NCBI RefSeq assembly: GCF_900106695.1
Contig: NZ_FNMZ01000003.1
Coordinates: 1 to 64,000, forward strand
Source: Albimonas donghaensis
GTDB lineage: Bacteria; Pseudomonadota; Alphaproteobacteria; Rhodobacterales; Rhodobacteraceae
Direction of reading: 5' to 3'
DNA: 64,000 bases
Shown: one piece after another, positions 24,294 to 32,614 of the stretch
Layout: the number at the start of each line of letters is the position of its first letter
Position numbering within the stretch: position 1 is the stretch's first letter
Notes under the pieces: model-generated
The model's input: only the letters and a program-made list of their open reading frames with translations
Databases searched by the model: none
Told to the model about the DNA's origin: nothing
Position numbers and translations under genes: made by a program

Positions 24294-26069
24294 ATGATAC
24301 AGCTGGCCCTCGACCACCTGCCCGCCCTGGTGACCCTGGGCGTGCTGGTCGGCATGTTCACCCTGTTCTGCCTGGAGCGGTTCCCGCCCGAGGTCGTGGC
24401 CATCGGCGGCGTCGCCATCCTGATGGCCTGCGGGGTGCTGGAACCCGACGCCCTGATGGGCGCCATCGCCAATCCCGCCCCGATCACCATCGCGGCCATG
24501 TTCATCCTGTCGGGCGCGCTGGTGCGCACCGGCGCGCTGGACGCCTTCACCCGCTTCGCGCTGGAGCGGGCCGAGAAACGCCCCAAGGCGACGCTCGCCG
24601 GCTTCGCGGCCTTCACGCTCGGGGCCTCGGCCTTCATGAACAACACGCCGGTGGTGGTGGTGATGATCCCCATCGCCATGCGGCTGGCCCAGAAGATGGG
24701 CATGAGCGGGTCGCGCCTGCTGATTCCGCTGAGCTATCTGGCCATCCTCGGCGGGCTCTGCACGCTGATCGGCACCTCCACCAACCTGCTGGTCGACGGC
24801 GTCGCCCGCGGCGCGGGGATGGAGCCGTTCTCGATGTTCGAGGTCACGCCGCTGGGCATCGCCGTGGCGCTGACCGGCATCCTCTACCTGCGCATCGCCG
24901 CCCCGCATCTGCTGCCCGAGCGCCAGGCGATGGGCGACTTCCTGGGCGAGCGCAAACGCCTGTCCTTCATGACCGAGGTCGCGGTGCCGCCCGGCTCTCC
25001 GATCATCGGGCAGGAGGTGCTGAAGGTGGAGCTGTTCCGCCGCCAGGGCATGCGGGTGATCGACGTGCTGCGCGGGGATGAATCGCTCCGCCGCAACATG
25101 GCCGGCGTGGTGATGCAGGAAGGCGACCGCGTGGTCCTGCGCACCGGGGTCAACGAATTGCTCGGCCTGCGCGAGACCCGCGCCCTGCACATGGTCGACC
25201 GCCTGTCGGAGAAGAAGACCGTGACGGTGGAGGCCCTGATCGGGCCGAACTGCCGGCTGGTGGGCCGCACGCTGGGCCAGCTTCGCCTGCGCCGGCGCTA
25301 CGGCGTCTATCCGCTGGCGGTGCATCGGCGGAGCCAGAACCTCGGCCGCCAGCTCGACGACATCTTCGTGCGGATCGGCGACACCCTGCTGCTGGAGGGC
25401 GACCCCGAGGACATCAAGCGCCTGGCCGAGGACGTGGGCCTGGTAGACGTGGCCCAGCCGACCGAGCGCCCCTATCGCCGCGACCGCGCCTGGATCGTGC
25501 TGTCGGTGCTGGCCGGGGTGGTCGGCCTGTCGGCGCTGAACGTGGTGCCGATCGTGGCCGCCGCGGTGATCGGGGTGGCGGTGGTGCTGTTCACCCGCTG
25601 CATCGACGCGGACGAGGCCTTCGACAGCGTCGAGGGCCGCCTGCTGGCGCTGATCTTCGCCATGCTGGGCATCGGGGCGGCGCTGGAAAGCTCGGGCGCC
25701 GTGCGGCTGGTGGTCGACGCCCTGGCGCCCTTCCTGATGAAGCTCCCGCCCGAGGCGGCGCTCTGGGTGCTGTTCCTGATGTGCTCGGCGCTGACCGAGC
25801 TGGTGTCCAACAACGCCGTCGCCGTGGTGATGACGCCCATCGCCATCGCGCTGGCGCATACGATGGGCGTGGACCCGCGGGCCTTCGTGGTGGCGGTGAT
25901 GATCGCGGCGTCGGCGAGCTTCGCCACCCCCATCGGCTACCAGACCAACACGCTGGTCTACGGGCCGGGCGGCTACAAGTTCACCGATTTCCTGCGCATC
26001 GGGCTGGGCATGAACCTGATCGTGGGGATCGTCGCCTGCCTGCTGATCCCGCTGATCTGGCCGCTGTGA
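24294..26069 (+). CDS. SLC13/DASS-family permease with two RCK_C (TrkA-C) domains
   Basis: A 591-residue transporter. An N-terminal membrane half (about residues 1-205) contains the family motif SAFMNNTPVVVVMIPIA and IGTSTNLLVDG. Two cytosolic TrkA-C/RCK_C domains span about 210-300 and 300-385. The C-terminal membrane half includes TELVSNNAVAVVMTPIAIA and FATPIGYQTNTLVYGPGGY. The duplicated SNT/NNA and TPIG motifs are the sodium- and anion-binding loops. Proteins with this build import dicarboxylates, sulfate or other anions, with the RCK_C domains giving ligand control. The small membrane protein that follows is 13 bases away. Confidence 0.92.
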   Translation: MIQLALDHLPALVTLGVLVGMFTLFCLERFPPEVVAIGGVAILMACGVLEPDALMGAIANPAPITIAAMFILSGALVRTGALDAFTRFALERAEKRPKATLAGFAAFTLGASAFMNNTPVVVVMIPIAMRLAQKMGMSGSRLLIPLSYLAILGGLCTLIGTSTNLLVDGVARGAGMEPFSMFEVTPLGIAVALTGILYLRIAAPHLLPERQAMGDFLGERKRLSFMTEVAVPPGSPIIGQEVLKVELFRRQGMRVIDVLRGDESLRRNMAGVVMQEGDRVVLRTGVNELLGLRETRALHMVDRLSEKKTVTVEALIGPNCRLVGRTLGQLRLRRRYGVYPLAVHRRSQNLGRQLDDIFVRIGDTLLLEGDPEDIKRLAEDVGLVDVAQPTERPYRRDRAWIVLSVLAGVVGLSALNVVPIVAAAVIGVAVVLFTRCIDADEAFDSVEGRLLALIFAMLGIGAALESSGAVRLVVDALAPFLMKLPPEAALWVLFLMCSALTELVSNNAVAVVMTPIAIALAHTMGVDPRAFVVAVMIAASASFATPIGYQTNTLVYGPGGYKFTDFLRIGLGMNLIVGIVACLLIPLIWPL

Positions 26070-26082
26070 GGGGGACGTTCTG

Positions 26083-26406
26083 ATGTGGCTCTGGCTGTTC
26101 GCCGTCGCCGCGCCGGCGCTGCTGGCGGTGCTGGCCTTCTGGGGCGTGACCGTTCAGGTCATGGTCCGGCGGCTGGAGCGGGCGCATCGCGACGCCTATC
26201 TGGACCTCGCCGCCCGCTCGCCCCGGCTGCCGGTGCGCATGGCCGCCTCGCGCGAGCTGCAGAAGGCGCTGGGTCGGGGCGAGCCCCTGCCCGGCTCCGC
26301 CGCCGGCGACGCGGATCTCCTCCGGCTGGGGGGGCGGGAGCGCAAGCTGCGCCTCGGCCTGGTGATCCTGACCCCGCTGACCGCGCTGGCCTTCGTCGCG
26401 CTCTGA
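26083..26406 (+). CDS. Small membrane protein of unknown function
   Basis: A 107-residue protein with a transmembrane segment at about residues 2-28 (MWLWLFAVAAPALLAVLAF...), a basic, Arg-rich middle (RRLERAHRDAYLDLAARSPR) and a second hydrophobic segment at the C terminus (LGLVILTPLTALAFVAL). I do not recognise a family. It starts 13 bases after the SLC13 gene and is probably co-transcribed, so it could be an accessory subunit of the transporter. That is inference from spacing only. Confidence 0.6.
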   Translation: MWLWLFAVAAPALLAVLAFWGVTVQVMVRRLERAHRDAYLDLAARSPRLPVRMAASRELQKALGRGEPLPGSAAGDADLLRLGGRERKLRLGLVILTPLTALAFVAL

Positions 26407-26500
26407 CGCGGGCCGCGCGCGCCGCGCGACTTGAGAGCGCGGCGCGCCTCCCCTATAAGCTCGCGCATTCGGGAAACTCAGAAAACTCGCGAGGCGCGTC

Positions 26501-27247
26501 ATGGCCGGCCATTCCAAATGGGCCAACATCCAGCACCGCAAGGGGCGCCAGGACGCTGTCCGCTCCAAGCTCTTCTCCAAGCTCGCCAAGGAAATCACCG
26601 TGGCGGCGAAGATGGGCGACCCCGACCCCGACAAGAACCCCCGCCTTCGCCTCGCGGTGAAGGAGGCCAAGTCGCAGTCCGTCCCCAAGGACGTGATCAC
26701 CCGGGCCATCAGCAAGGCCACCGGCGGCGACGCGGAAAGCTATGACGAGATCCGCTACGAGGGCTACGCCCCCGGCGGCGTCGCGGTGGTGGTCGAGGCG
26801 CTGACCGACAACCGCAACCGCACCGCGTCCAACGTGCGCTCGCTGTTCACCAAGCATGGCGGCAACCTGGGCGAGACCGGCTCGGTCGGCTTCATGTTCG
26901 ACCGCATGGGCCAGGTGGTCTACCCCGCCTCGGTCGGGGATGCGGACACGGTCATGGAGGCCGCCATCGAGGCCGGCGCCGAGGACGTGGAATCCGACGA
27001 GGAGACCCATGTCATCCTCTGCGCCGGGACCGACCTGAACGAGGTTTCGACCGCGCTGGAGGCCGCGCTGGGCGAGGCCGATTCGACCAAGCTGATCTGG
27101 AAGCCGAACATCACCAACGACCTCGACCTCGAAGGGGCCGAGAAGGTGATGCGGTTGATCAACGCGCTCGAGGACGATGACGACGTGCAGACCGTCACCG
27201 CTAATTTCGAGATGTCGGACGAAGTGATGGAAGCGCTGGCCGGCTGA
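26501..27247 (+). CDS. yebC: YebC/PmpR-family protein (TACO1-like)
   Basis: A 248-residue protein opening [18 protein letters not shown], the invariant start of the family, with the central [21 protein letters not shown]-type segment present as [14 protein letters not shown]. Members were first named transcriptional regulators; mitochondrial TACO1 and later bacterial work tie the family to translation, including relief of ribosome stalling at proline-rich stretches. A role in translation would suit a proteome as Pro-rich as this one. It stands alone; ruvC, its neighbour in many bacteria, is not here. Confidence 0.95.
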   Translation: MAGHSKWANIQHRKGRQDAVRSKLFSKLAKEITVAAKMGDPDPDKNPRLRLAVKEAKSQSVPKDVITRAISKATGGDAESYDEIRYEGYAPGGVAVVVEALTDNRNRTASNVRSLFTKHGGNLGETGSVGFMFDRMGQVVYPASVGDADTVMEAAIEAGAEDVESDEETHVILCAGTDLNEVSTALEAALGEADSTKLIWKPNITNDLDLEGAEKVMRLINALEDDDDVQTVTANFEMSDEVMEALAG

Positions 27248-27286
27248 CCCGCCGCCGCGCGCCCGCGCCCGTCCCGGCCCCCTTCC

Positions 27287-27315
27287 GGCCCCGCCGCGCG
27301 CCCCGCGGCGGGGCC
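27287..27315. terminator. Long hairpin after yebC
   Basis: A perfect 12-bp stem GGCCCCGCCGCG / CGCGGCGGGGCC with a 5-base loop, 40 bases past the yebC stop and followed by GTTGCGTGTG, not a T tract. It is probably a terminator or mRNA 3'-end stabiliser. Confidence 0.6.
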
Positions 27316-27480
27316 GTTGCGTGTGCGGGGCGCGGTTTCGGACCGACGAACCGTTTCGATTTCGCACCCCTTCCCGCCGTTATCCGGTATCGCGGCGCAA
27401 GCCGCGCTGCTAATCCTTCCTTACAAATATGCCGGGCGCCCCGACGGCCCCGTTCAGAAAAGCCCGAGGGAGACCCCGAC

Positions 27481-28230
27481 ATGTCCGACGCCAAGCCGAT
27501 CCGCATGGCCGCCACCATCATGCTGCTGCGCGAGACCCCGTCGCTGGAGGTGCTGATGGTCCGGCGCAACCAGATGATCGACTTCTTCTCGGGCGCCATG
27601 GTGTTTCCCGGCGGCAAGCTGACCGAGGAGGACGCCTCTCCCGCCTGGGCCGACCATGCGCTGGGCTGGCATGACGTGCCCGAGGACGAACGCGCCCCCC
27701 GCATCGCCGCGGTGCGCGAGACCTTCGAGGAAACCGGAATGCTGCTGGCCGAGGGCGGCAGGTCCGGCACGGCGGAGGAACGCCACGCGGTCGAGCATGG
27801 AGAAATCCCGTTCCTCGATTATGTGCGGGAGAAGGGCGTGACCCCGGACCTGGGCGGGCTGACCCGCTTCGCGCGCTGGCTGGCGCCGTCCTCGGCCCCC
27901 AAGCGCTTCGACACGTTCTTCTACATCGCCAAGGCGCCGGAGGATCAGGAGCCGGTCCATGACGGGCGCGAAACGGTGATGACCGAGTGGATCGCCCCTT
28001 CCGAGGCGCTGCGGCTGTGGGAGACGCGGGAGCGGGCGATCGTGTTCCCGACCCGGATGAACCTGCGCGCGCTGCTGGGCTCGGAGACGCTGGCGGCGGC
28101 GGCGCTGGCGGCCTCGGTGCGGGAAGGGCGGACGGTGCATCCGCAGGTGGTCGAGGTCGAGGGCGTGCGCCGCCTGCGCCTGGCGCTGGAGGACGGCTAC
28201 GGCGAGGTAGACGAGGTTTTCGACCGCTGA
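27481..28230 (+). CDS. Nudix hydrolase
   Basis: A 249-residue protein with an N-terminal Nudix fold. VFPGGKLTEED is the entry to the Nudix box, and RETFEETGMLL completes it after an insert of about 35 residues, placing this protein among the NUDT7/NUDT19-like branch that has an extended box region. The C-terminal half has HDGRETVMTEWIAPSEAL and a helical tail. The branch commonly cleaves CoA or acyl-CoA diphosphates; this is a family-level suggestion. The start at 27481 agrees with the onset of conserved sequence (RMAATIMLLRE). Confidence 0.88.
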   Translation: MSDAKPIRMAATIMLLRETPSLEVLMVRRNQMIDFFSGAMVFPGGKLTEEDASPAWADHALGWHDVPEDERAPRIAAVRETFEETGMLLAEGGRSGTAEERHAVEHGEIPFLDYVREKGVTPDLGGLTRFARWLAPSSAPKRFDTFFYIAKAPEDQEPVHDGRETVMTEWIAPSEALRLWETRERAIVFPTRMNLRALLGSETLAAAALAASVREGRTVHPQVVEVEGVRRLRLALEDGYGEVDEVFDR

Positions 28231-28287
28231 TCCCAGGCTGATCCTCCGCGGATCCCCGGCTGATCCTCGGGACCACCGGCGCGGGCG

Positions 28288-30474
28288 TCAGTCGCCGAAC
28301 CCCTCCGAAAACCGGCCGAAGCGGTCGCGCGGAGAGGTCGGGCGACGGGCGCGGACCGGCGAGGGCTCGGGCGCCATCGCGTCGGTCAGCGCCACCCCCG
28401 CCGGCCGGATGTCATGTTCGGCCAGCATCCGCGCGGCGGCGCGCAGCGATTCCCGGCGCGTGACCCCGTCGCGGGCCAGCAGCAGCACCCGGTCGGCCCG
28501 CGCGGCCAGCAGGAAGCCGTCCGCCGCCGTCAGCAGGGGCGGCGTGTCCAGCACCACCACGTCGAACCGCCGCCGCAGGGCGGCCAGCAGCGCCGTCATC
28601 GCCGGCCCGGCCAGCAGGTCGGCGCGCCAGGCGGGGGCGGGCTCGGCCGGCAGGACCGAGAGGCCGGTGGCCGTGTCGGTCCACAGCACCTCATCCAGCG
28701 GGGCGGCGCCCTCCAGCGTCTCCAGCAGGTCCACCGCGCCCTCCAGCCCGAAGCGGGCGGCCTGGCCCGGGGCGCGGATATCGGCGTCGACCAGCGCGGT
28801 GCGCAACCCGATGCGCGCGCAGCTCTCGGCCAGCAGCGCCGCGGTTTCCGAGCGGCCTTCGCGCGGGCCCGGAGAGGTCACGGCGATCACCAACGGCGGG
28901 CGGGCGGCGGTTTCGGCGAAGCCCGCGGCGGCGGAGACGGGCGCGATCAGCCGCGCGCGCAGGCCGCGCACCGCCTCGGCCAGCGGCCCGGCGGGGCGGG
29001 CGCGGACCTGGGCGAGCAGGCCGGCCGCGGCGCCGCCATCGCCCTCGAACCCGCCGCGCCCGGCCAGTCCCGACCGCGCCGCGCCCCCGAACCGCGTCAC
29101 GGCGGTGCGGGGCAGCGCGGCCAGCGCCGGGATCCGGGCCTCGGCGGCGGCGTCCTCCAGGCTGCGCAGCGCACGGTCCGAGGCCTCCGCCGCCAGTCCC
29201 GCCATGCCCGCCGCGGCCAGCCCCCCGCCCAGCGCCGCAAGCAGCGCGGCGGCGGCGGGAAGGCGTTCCGGCATCGCCGGGGGCAGGGCCGGGCCGGCGA
29301 GGCGGATATCGGACCGCTCCGGCCCCGCCTCGTCGCCCAGCGCCTCGGCGCCGGCGCCGGCCACCGCCTGCAGACGGCTCAGCGTGGCGTCGCGCAGGGC
29401 GCCCAGCGCGCGGGCCTCCCCGGCGCGGGCCAGCAGGTCGGGGTCTTCGCGGGCGCGGGTTTCGGCGGCGGCGCGCCTGTCGGCCAGCTCGGCGCGCATC
29501 GCCTCCAGCCGGTCCTGCGCCGCCCGCCATTCGCGGCGCGCCCGACCCTCGTCGGCGCGGGCGGCGGCCAGGGGCTCGCCCACCCCGCGGGTCCGATAGG
29601 CGTCGAGCGCGCTTTCATGCGCCCGCAGCCGCTGCTCGCCCTCCGCCAGCTCCGCGGCCGAGGCCGAGCGCAGCGCCGCGCGTCTCGCCTCGGCCGCGGC
29701 CTCGGCGGCGGCGAGACGGGCGGTCAGCCCCTCCAGCCGATGAGCGAGCAGCCGGGCGGCGCGTTCCTCGGCCGCGATGCGTTCGGCCAGGCGGTCGCGG
29801 GCGTAGAGATCGGCGAGGCTGTTGGCGATCAGCGCGGCGAGCCCGGGATCGGCCGCCTCGACCCGCAGCGCGACCCCCGCCCCCCCCGCCGCCGGGGCCG
29901 CCGAGACCCGGCCGACCAACCGCGCGGCGGCGCGGCCGCGCAGGGCCTCCGCCGGCTCCGGGGCGGGCGTCGGGGGCGACCAGCCCAGCGCGGCGCGGGC
30001 CGCGTCGCCGAGCCCGGCCGCCACCCGCTCCGTCGCCCCCGCCAGCGCCGCGTCGAGCCTCAGCGGATCGGCGAGGGCGGCGAATTCCTCGGTGGTTTCC
30101 AGGCGCAGCCCGTCCGAGACCCGCGCCAGCAGGGCCGGGGACAGCAGGCAACCGATCTCCGCCTCCGCCATCGCGCGGGAGGCGGGCGCCCCGCCGGCCT
30201 TCGCCTCCGCCTCGGCCGCGGGGGACGGCAGCAGGATCACGGTTTCGGCCGCGTAGCGGTCGGGGATGAGGTCGAGCGCCAGCAGGATCAGCGCCGCCAC
30301 CCCGAGCCCGACCCGCAGCATCAGCCCCCGGCGTCGCCGCCACGCCGCCCGGGGGGAACGCGCGCCCCCCCGATGGCGCGCCGCGGACCGCCGCAGGCCG
30401 CCCGCGCCCATCCCCACCGCCGCCGGGCGGCGATGGCGCGCTTCGAGCGCGTCGACGGGATCCCTCGCCTTCAT
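28288..30474 (-). CDS. Wzz/BY-kinase-like exopolysaccharide chain-length protein with degenerate P-loop
   Basis: A 728-residue protein with the polysaccharide co-polymerase plan. A basic N terminus precedes one transmembrane helix (about 51-70) and a periplasmic Wzz-like region. A long Ala/Arg/Glu-rich coiled coil (about 240-350) and a second transmembrane helix near 400-420 come next, followed by a cytosolic BY-kinase-like domain. Its P-loop reads SPGPREGRSET (534-544), where BY-kinases have PGEGKST: the essential Lys is Arg541 and the next Thr is Glu543. Walker A' (ALVDADIRAPG) and Walker B (VVVLDTPPLL) are kept. The C terminus has no Tyr cluster. No polysaccharide genes are adjacent. Autokinase activity is therefore unlikely; a structural co-polymerase role is inferred. 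Confidence 0.8.
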   Translation of the reverse strand: MKARDPVDALEARHRRPAAVGMGAGGLRRSAARHRGGARSPRAAWRRRRGLMLRVGLGVAALILLALDLIPDRYAAETVILLPSPAAEAEAKAGGAPASRAMAEAEIGCLLSPALLARVSDGLRLETTEEFAALADPLRLDAALAGATERVAAGLGDAARAALGWSPPTPAPEPAEALRGRAAARLVGRVSAAPAAGGAGVALRVEAADPGLAALIANSLADLYARDRLAERIAAEERAARLLAHRLEGLTARLAAAEAAAEARRAALRSASAAELAEGEQRLRAHESALDAYRTRGVGEPLAAARADEGRARREWRAAQDRLEAMRAELADRRAAAETRAREDPDLLARAGEARALGALRDATLSRLQAVAGAGAEALGDEAGPERSDIRLAGPALPPAMPERLPAAAALLAALGGGLAAAGMAGLAAEASDRALRSLEDAAAEARIPALAALPRTAVTRFGGAARSGLAGRGGFEGDGGAAAGLLAQVRARPAGPLAEAVRGLRARLIAPVSAAAGFAETAARPPLVIAVTSPGPREGRSETAALLAESCARIGLRTALVDADIRAPGQAARFGLEGAVDLLETLEGAAPLDEVLWTDTATGLSVLPAEPAPAWRADLLAGPAMTALLAALRRRFDVVVLDTPPLLTAADGFLLAARADRVLLLARDGVTRRESLRAAARMLAEHDIRPAGVALTDAMAPEPSPVRARRPTSPRDRFGRFSEGFGD

Positions 30475-30518
30475 TCGCGGCCTCCGTTCCGGAAAGCCCG
30501 AGTTTTAGGAAACTTTGG

Positions 30519-31262
30519 TTAACAGGTCGTAACCCCGCCGGACCTGCGCCGCGCGCCGAGGATGTTGAGCGCCTCGACCGCCATGGAGAACCCCATCGCC
30601 GCGTAGAGATACCCGCGGGGCACGTGGAACCCGAGCCCGTCGGCGATCAGCACCAGCCCGATCATCAGCAGGAAGGCGAGCGCCAGCATGGCGACGCCGG
30701 GATGCCGCTCCACGAAGCCGGCCAGCGGCCCGGCGGCGAGGAACATGGCGGCGACGGCGACCACCATGGCGACGCTCATCACCGGCAGATGCGGGGTCAT
30801 GCCGACCGCGGTGATGATCGAATCCACCGAAAACACCAGGTCCAGCGCCAGGATCTGCGCCACCGCCGCGGCGAAGCCCGGATGCGGGCGCGGCGCGGCG
30901 CCGGCGTCATGGGCGATGGCGGCGACCCGGTCGTGGATCTCGACCGTCGCCTTCCAGCACAGGAACAGGCCTCCGCCCAGCAGCAGCAGGTCCTTCCAGG
31001 AGAAATCGAGCCCGCCCAGCGCGAACAGCGGCGCGTCGAGCCGCATGATCCAGGCCGCCGCGGCCAGCAGCGCCAGCCGCAGGCCCAGCGCCAGCGTCAG
31101 CCCGATGCGCCGCGCCTGCGCCCGCCGTTCGGGCGGCAGACGGTTGGTGAGCAGCGACAGGAACAGCAGGTTGTCGACGCCCAGCGCCAGTTCCATGACG
31201 ATCAGGGTCGAGAGCGCCGCCCAGGCGGCGGGATCGGCGAGCAGGGTGGAGATTTCGGACAT
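30519..31262 (-). CDS. TerC-family integral membrane protein
   Basis: A 247-residue protein with seven or so membrane spans. The two internally repeated acidic motifs, [15 protein letters not shown] near residue 25 and [15 protein letters not shown] in the second half, define the TerC/YoaE group. Members have been linked to tellurite resistance and, more recently, to manganese export or metalation of exported proteins. The conserved Asp residues within membrane helices (in VDN and VDS) are the presumed metal site. It lies 44 bases upstream of the Wzz-like gene, same strand. Confidence 0.9.
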   Translation of the reverse strand: MSEISTLLADPAAWAALSTLIVMELALGVDNLLFLSLLTNRLPPERRAQARRIGLTLALGLRLALLAAAAWIMRLDAPLFALGGLDFSWKDLLLLGGGLFLCWKATVEIHDRVAAIAHDAGAAPRPHPGFAAAVAQILALDLVFSVDSIITAVGMTPHLPVMSVAMVVAVAAMFLAAGPLAGFVERHPGVAMLALAFLLMIGLVLIADGLGFHVPRGYLYAAMGFSMAVEALNILGARRRSGGVTTC

Positions 31263-31351
31263 GGGGAGCGCCCTGCGGCGTCGGAGGATGCGGGACCGGC
31301 GGGTCCGACGCGGCGCGCGTGCAGATGGCCCCGCGCCCCCCCCCGCGCCAG

Positions 31352-31380
31352 CCCCCCCCCCCCCCCGCCGCCGCCGCCGC
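31352..31380. repeat. Homopolymer C15 tract followed by a GCC/CCG triplet run
   Basis: Fifteen consecutive C residues (31352-31366) run into about five CCG/GCC triplets, in the 146-base gap between agmatinase and terC, about 90 bases upstream of the terC start. Such tracts slip during replication and are also prone to sequencing error, so the length given here may be inexact. Confidence 0.85.
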
Positions 31381-31408
31381 CGACGCCGCCGGGATCATCG
31401 CATCCGCG

Positions 31409-32365
31409 TCAGCCGCCTCCGCGGGCGTGCAGGATCCGGCCGATGACGTTCAGCAGAAGCTGCGCCGCAAGCACCGAGGTCGAGCCCGTCGGGTCGTAAT
31501 CCGGCGCGACCTCGACCAGGTCCAGTCCCACGATCTCATGCCGCTTCGCCGCCGCGGCGAGCAGTTCCAGCCCCTCGTAATACAGGAACCCGCCATGGCT
31601 CGGCGTGCCCGTGCCCGGCGCGATCGAGGGGTCGAAACCGTCGATGTCGATGGTCACGTAAAGCCGCGCGCCCTCGGGGATCAGGGCCAGCACGCCCTCG
31701 ACCCCCAGCGCCCGCGCCTGTCGGACCGAGACGATCTTCGAGCCCATGGCCTCCGCGGCCTCGTAGCCCTCCTTCGCGGTGGAGGAGACGTTGCGGATGC
31801 CGACCTGCGTCAGCCCGGTCACCCAGGGCTTTTCGGCGGCCCGGCGCATCGGGTTGCCATGGCCGCGGGTGACGCCGTGGCGTTCGTCCACGAAATCGAG
31901 ATGGGCGTCGAGCTGCAGGATGTGGATGGGCCCGTGATCCTCGAAGGCCTCGATGCAGGGGATGTTGATCGAGTGGTCCCCGCCGATCACCACCGGCAGC
32001 GCGCCGGCGGCGAGGATGCGGCGGACGTCGGTCTCGATATTGCGATGCGAACCGAGGGTGTCGGTGTGGATGATGTCGGCGTCGCCCAGATCGACGATGC
32101 GGGCGCCCTCCAGGTAGGTCACGCCGTCCTCGTGGTCATAGGCGCCGCCATGGCCGAAGGCGAAGAGGGTCGAGGCCTCGCGCACGCCGCGGGGGCCGAA
32201 TCGCGCGCCGGCCCGCCACTGGGCGCCCGCGTCGAAGGGCGCCCCGAGAATGGCGACATCGGCGTCGATGGGCGCGTCGGGCGTGCGGAACGGGTATTTG
32301 CCGAAGGTGCAGATGCCGGTGAAGGGCAGATTCAGCCGCCCGGCGTCATAGGCGTTTCCAGACAT
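31409..32365 (-). CDS. speB: Agmatinase / ureohydrolase-family protein
   Basis: A 318-residue binuclear manganese ureohydrolase. Metal ligands are visible in VIGGDHS, LDAHLDF and the C-terminal DIDGFDPSIAPGTGTP. Agmatinase hydrolyses agmatine to putrescine and urea; arginase, guanidinobutyrase and guanidinopropionase share the motifs, so the exact substrate is uncertain. No polyamine genes are adjacent. The ATG at 32365 (MSGNAYDAG) gives the usual family length. It is divergent from the DUF2126 gene. Confidence 0.85.
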   Translation of the reverse strand: MSGNAYDAGRLNLPFTGICTFGKYPFRTPDAPIDADVAILGAPFDAGAQWRAGARFGPRGVREASTLFAFGHGGAYDHEDGVTYLEGARIVDLGDADIIHTDTLGSHRNIETDVRRILAAGALPVVIGGDHSINIPCIEAFEDHGPIHILQLDAHLDFVDERHGVTRGHGNPMRRAAEKPWVTGLTQVGIRNVSSTAKEGYEAAEAMGSKIVSVRQARALGVEGVLALIPEGARLYVTIDIDGFDPSIAPGTGTPSHGGFLYYEGLELLAAAAKRHEIVGLDLVEVAPDYDPTGSTSVLAAQLLLNVIGRILHARGGG

Positions 32366-32543
32366 GGGCGGGCGTCCTCCGGGCGGTGTCACGGTGCGCG
32401 CCCAGTGGACAGGCGGAAGCGCGCGCTGGCAACCGGGCGACGCCGCCGACGCGCGTCGAAACCGGAAACGGCCGCGCCGCCGCGCCATTCCCCGGGGCGC
32501 ATGAGCGGCCCGCGCGGGGACGCCGCGCCGCCCCCCCTTTCTA

Positions 32544-32562
32544 TTTGAAACCGCCTGCGACT
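32544..32562 (+). promoter_or_regulatory. Shared motif TTTGAAAC-N5-GCGACT upstream of the DUF2126 gene
   Basis: TTTGAAAC, five bases, GCGACT, located 52 bases before the ATG of the 1140-residue ligase gene. The same two blocks with the same spacing recur at 36434-36452 before the ATP-grasp/Alpha-E gene. I see no other copy in the window. It could be a promoter for an alternative sigma factor (TTGAAA resembles a heat-shock -35) or an activator site. Confidence 0.5.
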
Positions 32563-32614
32563 ATGCTGCGCTGCACAGGGGCCGGCGAACCGGCGACGCA
32601 AAAGGGCGGATCAG

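Noticed and set aside
32538-32570. Sigma-32 or sigma-70 promoter with TTGAAA as -35 upstream of the DUF2126 gene
   Set aside because: TATGCT follows after only 11 bases, too short for either sigma class; I kept the shared motif as an unassigned regulatory element.
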